Origin: Sphingobacterium corticibacter
GTDB lineage: Bacteria; Bacteroidota; Bacteroidia; Sphingobacteriales; Sphingobacteriaceae
DNA: 64,000 bases
Reading direction: 5' to 3'
NCBI RefSeq assembly: GCF_003076635.1
Contig: NZ_QDKG01000001.1
Location: 744,001 to 808,000 of the forward strand
In this document: positions 63,400 to 64,000 of the stretch, in pieces
How positions within the stretch are numbered: the first letter of the stretch is position 1
Layout: each line of letters starts with the position of its first letter
The notes under the pieces: model-generated
What the model saw: only the letters and a program-made list of their open reading frames with translations
What the model was told of the DNA's origin: nothing
Database searches by the model: none
Program-made: the position numbers and the translations under genes

Positions 63400-64000
63400 A
63401 TGATGCTTAGGATATTCTTTGCGCTCTGTTCCTTATTGCTATTTACTACCGTTGCTCATGCACAAAACCGGGTCACATTAAGTGGCTTTGTCAAAAATGC
63501 ACAATCTGGTGAAACGATGATTGGAGCGATGGTTCGATTTCCCGATTTAGATATTTCGGCCAGCACCAATAGTTATGGTTTCTTTTCGGTACAAGTTCCG
63601 GCAGGTACACACCAAGTGGAAGTTTCCTATATCGGCTACAACACGATCTTTAATACGATCGAATTGAAGCAAAATGTGCAACGCAGCTTTGAAATCTCCA
63701 ACGAAAGCAAGGAGATTGAAGAAATCGTGATTTCGGCATCCTCGCGTCCTAATCAAGTGAAAAGTCCGCAAATGGGCGCGCTGAAAATCACGGCAGAAGA
63801 AATTAAGAAAGTTCCGGTCATCTTTGGAGAGCCAGACATTCTCAAAACCATTCAACTATTGCCGGGAGTAGCTACAGGCAATGAAGGCTCATCCAACTTC
63901 TTTGTGCGTGGCGGTGGTGGCGATCAGAACCTGATCCTGCTAGACGAGGCCATTGTATATAATGCATCGCATTTGCTGGGCTTTTTCTCGACTTTCAATT
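63400..64000 (+). CDS. TonB-dependent receptor, N-terminal part (cut by window edge)
   Basis: About 200 codons from ATG 63400 (MMLRIFFALCSLLLFTTVAH, signal peptide ending AHAQ). The next 80 residues are a carboxypeptidase-regulatory-like domain (VTLSGFVKNAQSGETMIGAM, HQVEVSYIGYNTI), then the plug begins with PVIFGEPDILKTIQLLPGVA and FFVRGGGGDQNLILLDEAIV. There is no stop before 64000. Such outer-membrane receptors take up ligands using TonB energy. The neighbouring esterase and propeller suggest uptake of a modified nutrient; the substrate is unknown. Confidence 0.93.
   Translation, partial: MMLRIFFALCSLLLFTTVAHAQNRVTLSGFVKNAQSGETMIGAMVRFPDLDISASTNSYGFFSVQVPAGTHQVEVSYIGYNTIFNTIELKQNVQRSFEISNESKEIEEIVISASSRPNQVKSPQMGALKITAEEIKKVPVIFGEPDILKTIQLLPGVATGNEGSSNFFVRGGGGDQNLILLDEAIVYNASHLLGFFSTFN

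Overview
The window reads as a stretch of chromosome from a member of the Bacteroidota, most likely family Sphingobacteriaceae (Sphingobacterium/Olivibacter-like). This placement is an inference from gene content and signals. Bacteroidota hallmarks are the fused SecDF translocase, ribosomal protein THX, the GlmU-like TIGR03991 protein, BshB1 (bacillithiol), futalosine-pathway menaquinone genes, a TonB-dependent receptor with a carboxypeptidase-like N-terminal plug extension, and repeated TAnnTTTG (-7) promoters that often have TTTG/TTG about 19-21 bp upstream. DNA is moderately AT-rich. No prophage, insertion sequence, CRISPR array or rRNA was seen.

Layout. 1-6.1 kb is a loose accessory region: a PadR regulator with a HAAS-type membrane protein cut by the window edge, two convergent acyltransferase-3 paralogues, two small membrane proteins of unknown role, and a solitary 63-aa peptide of a Bacteroidota small-peptide type. 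6.1-9.8 kb holds a CheB-CheR-PAS-histidine kinase fusion followed by a one-domain response regulator. 9.8-12 kb has a lysine-rich small protein, a cold-shock protein and a fatty-acid desaturase. 12.2-17.8 kb (minus) carries pabB, purA, a Fur-family regulator and the RelA/SpoT alarmone enzyme. 17.8-22 kb (plus) has a DUF4294 protein, bshB1, tRNA-Arg(ACG), adk, obg and a TIGR02757 protein. 22-27.7 kb (minus) has GAPDH, a thioredoxin-fold lipoprotein, secDF and a small barrel-like protein. 27.9-43.9 kb is housekeeping: guaB, THX, lysS, L31, the GlmU-like/tpiA/prmA/mpl operon, an XRE regulator, mqnC, class II aldolase, an ABC-2 exporter, engB and a UbiA/MqnP-type prenyltransferase. 44-50.3 kb (minus) is a complete RND efflux operon (adaptor, pump, outer-membrane factor) with a small secreted protein upstream. 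50.6-54.1 kb is topA, an unknown conserved gene and cmk, tightly coupled. 54.1-54.8 kb is a repeat-filled intergenic region. 54.8-57.7 kb (minus) has DUF4230, NTF2-like, EamA exporter and Lrp genes. 58-64 kb (plus) has a large FAD/Fe-S oxidoreductase, then a lipoprotein, a beta-propeller-like secreted protein, a secreted esterase and the start of a TonB-dependent receptor.

How genes fit together. Central metabolism (GAPDH, triosephosphate isomerase, aldolase, adenylate kinase, IMP dehydrogenase, adenylosuccinate synthase, CMP kinase) and cell-wall precursor supply or recycling (GlmU-like, Mpl) are interspersed with translation and ribosome-assembly factors. MqnC and the UbiA-type prenyltransferase point to menaquinone made by the futalosine route.

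The most unusual signal is a pair of dispersed elements (about 23780-23905 and 54641-54763). Each has a strong hairpin whose stem sequence differs while the loop GGGGA is identical, followed by a nearly identical A/T-rich tail (AACCAATTATTAACCTAAA...TTATGAA) and a second short inverted repeat. On the minus strand the first copy also has a good promoter and a poly-U terminator, so it could be a roughly 70-nt small RNA. A second theme is a set of -7 boxes lying only 3-7 bp from the start codon, which predicts leaderless or near-leaderless mRNAs.
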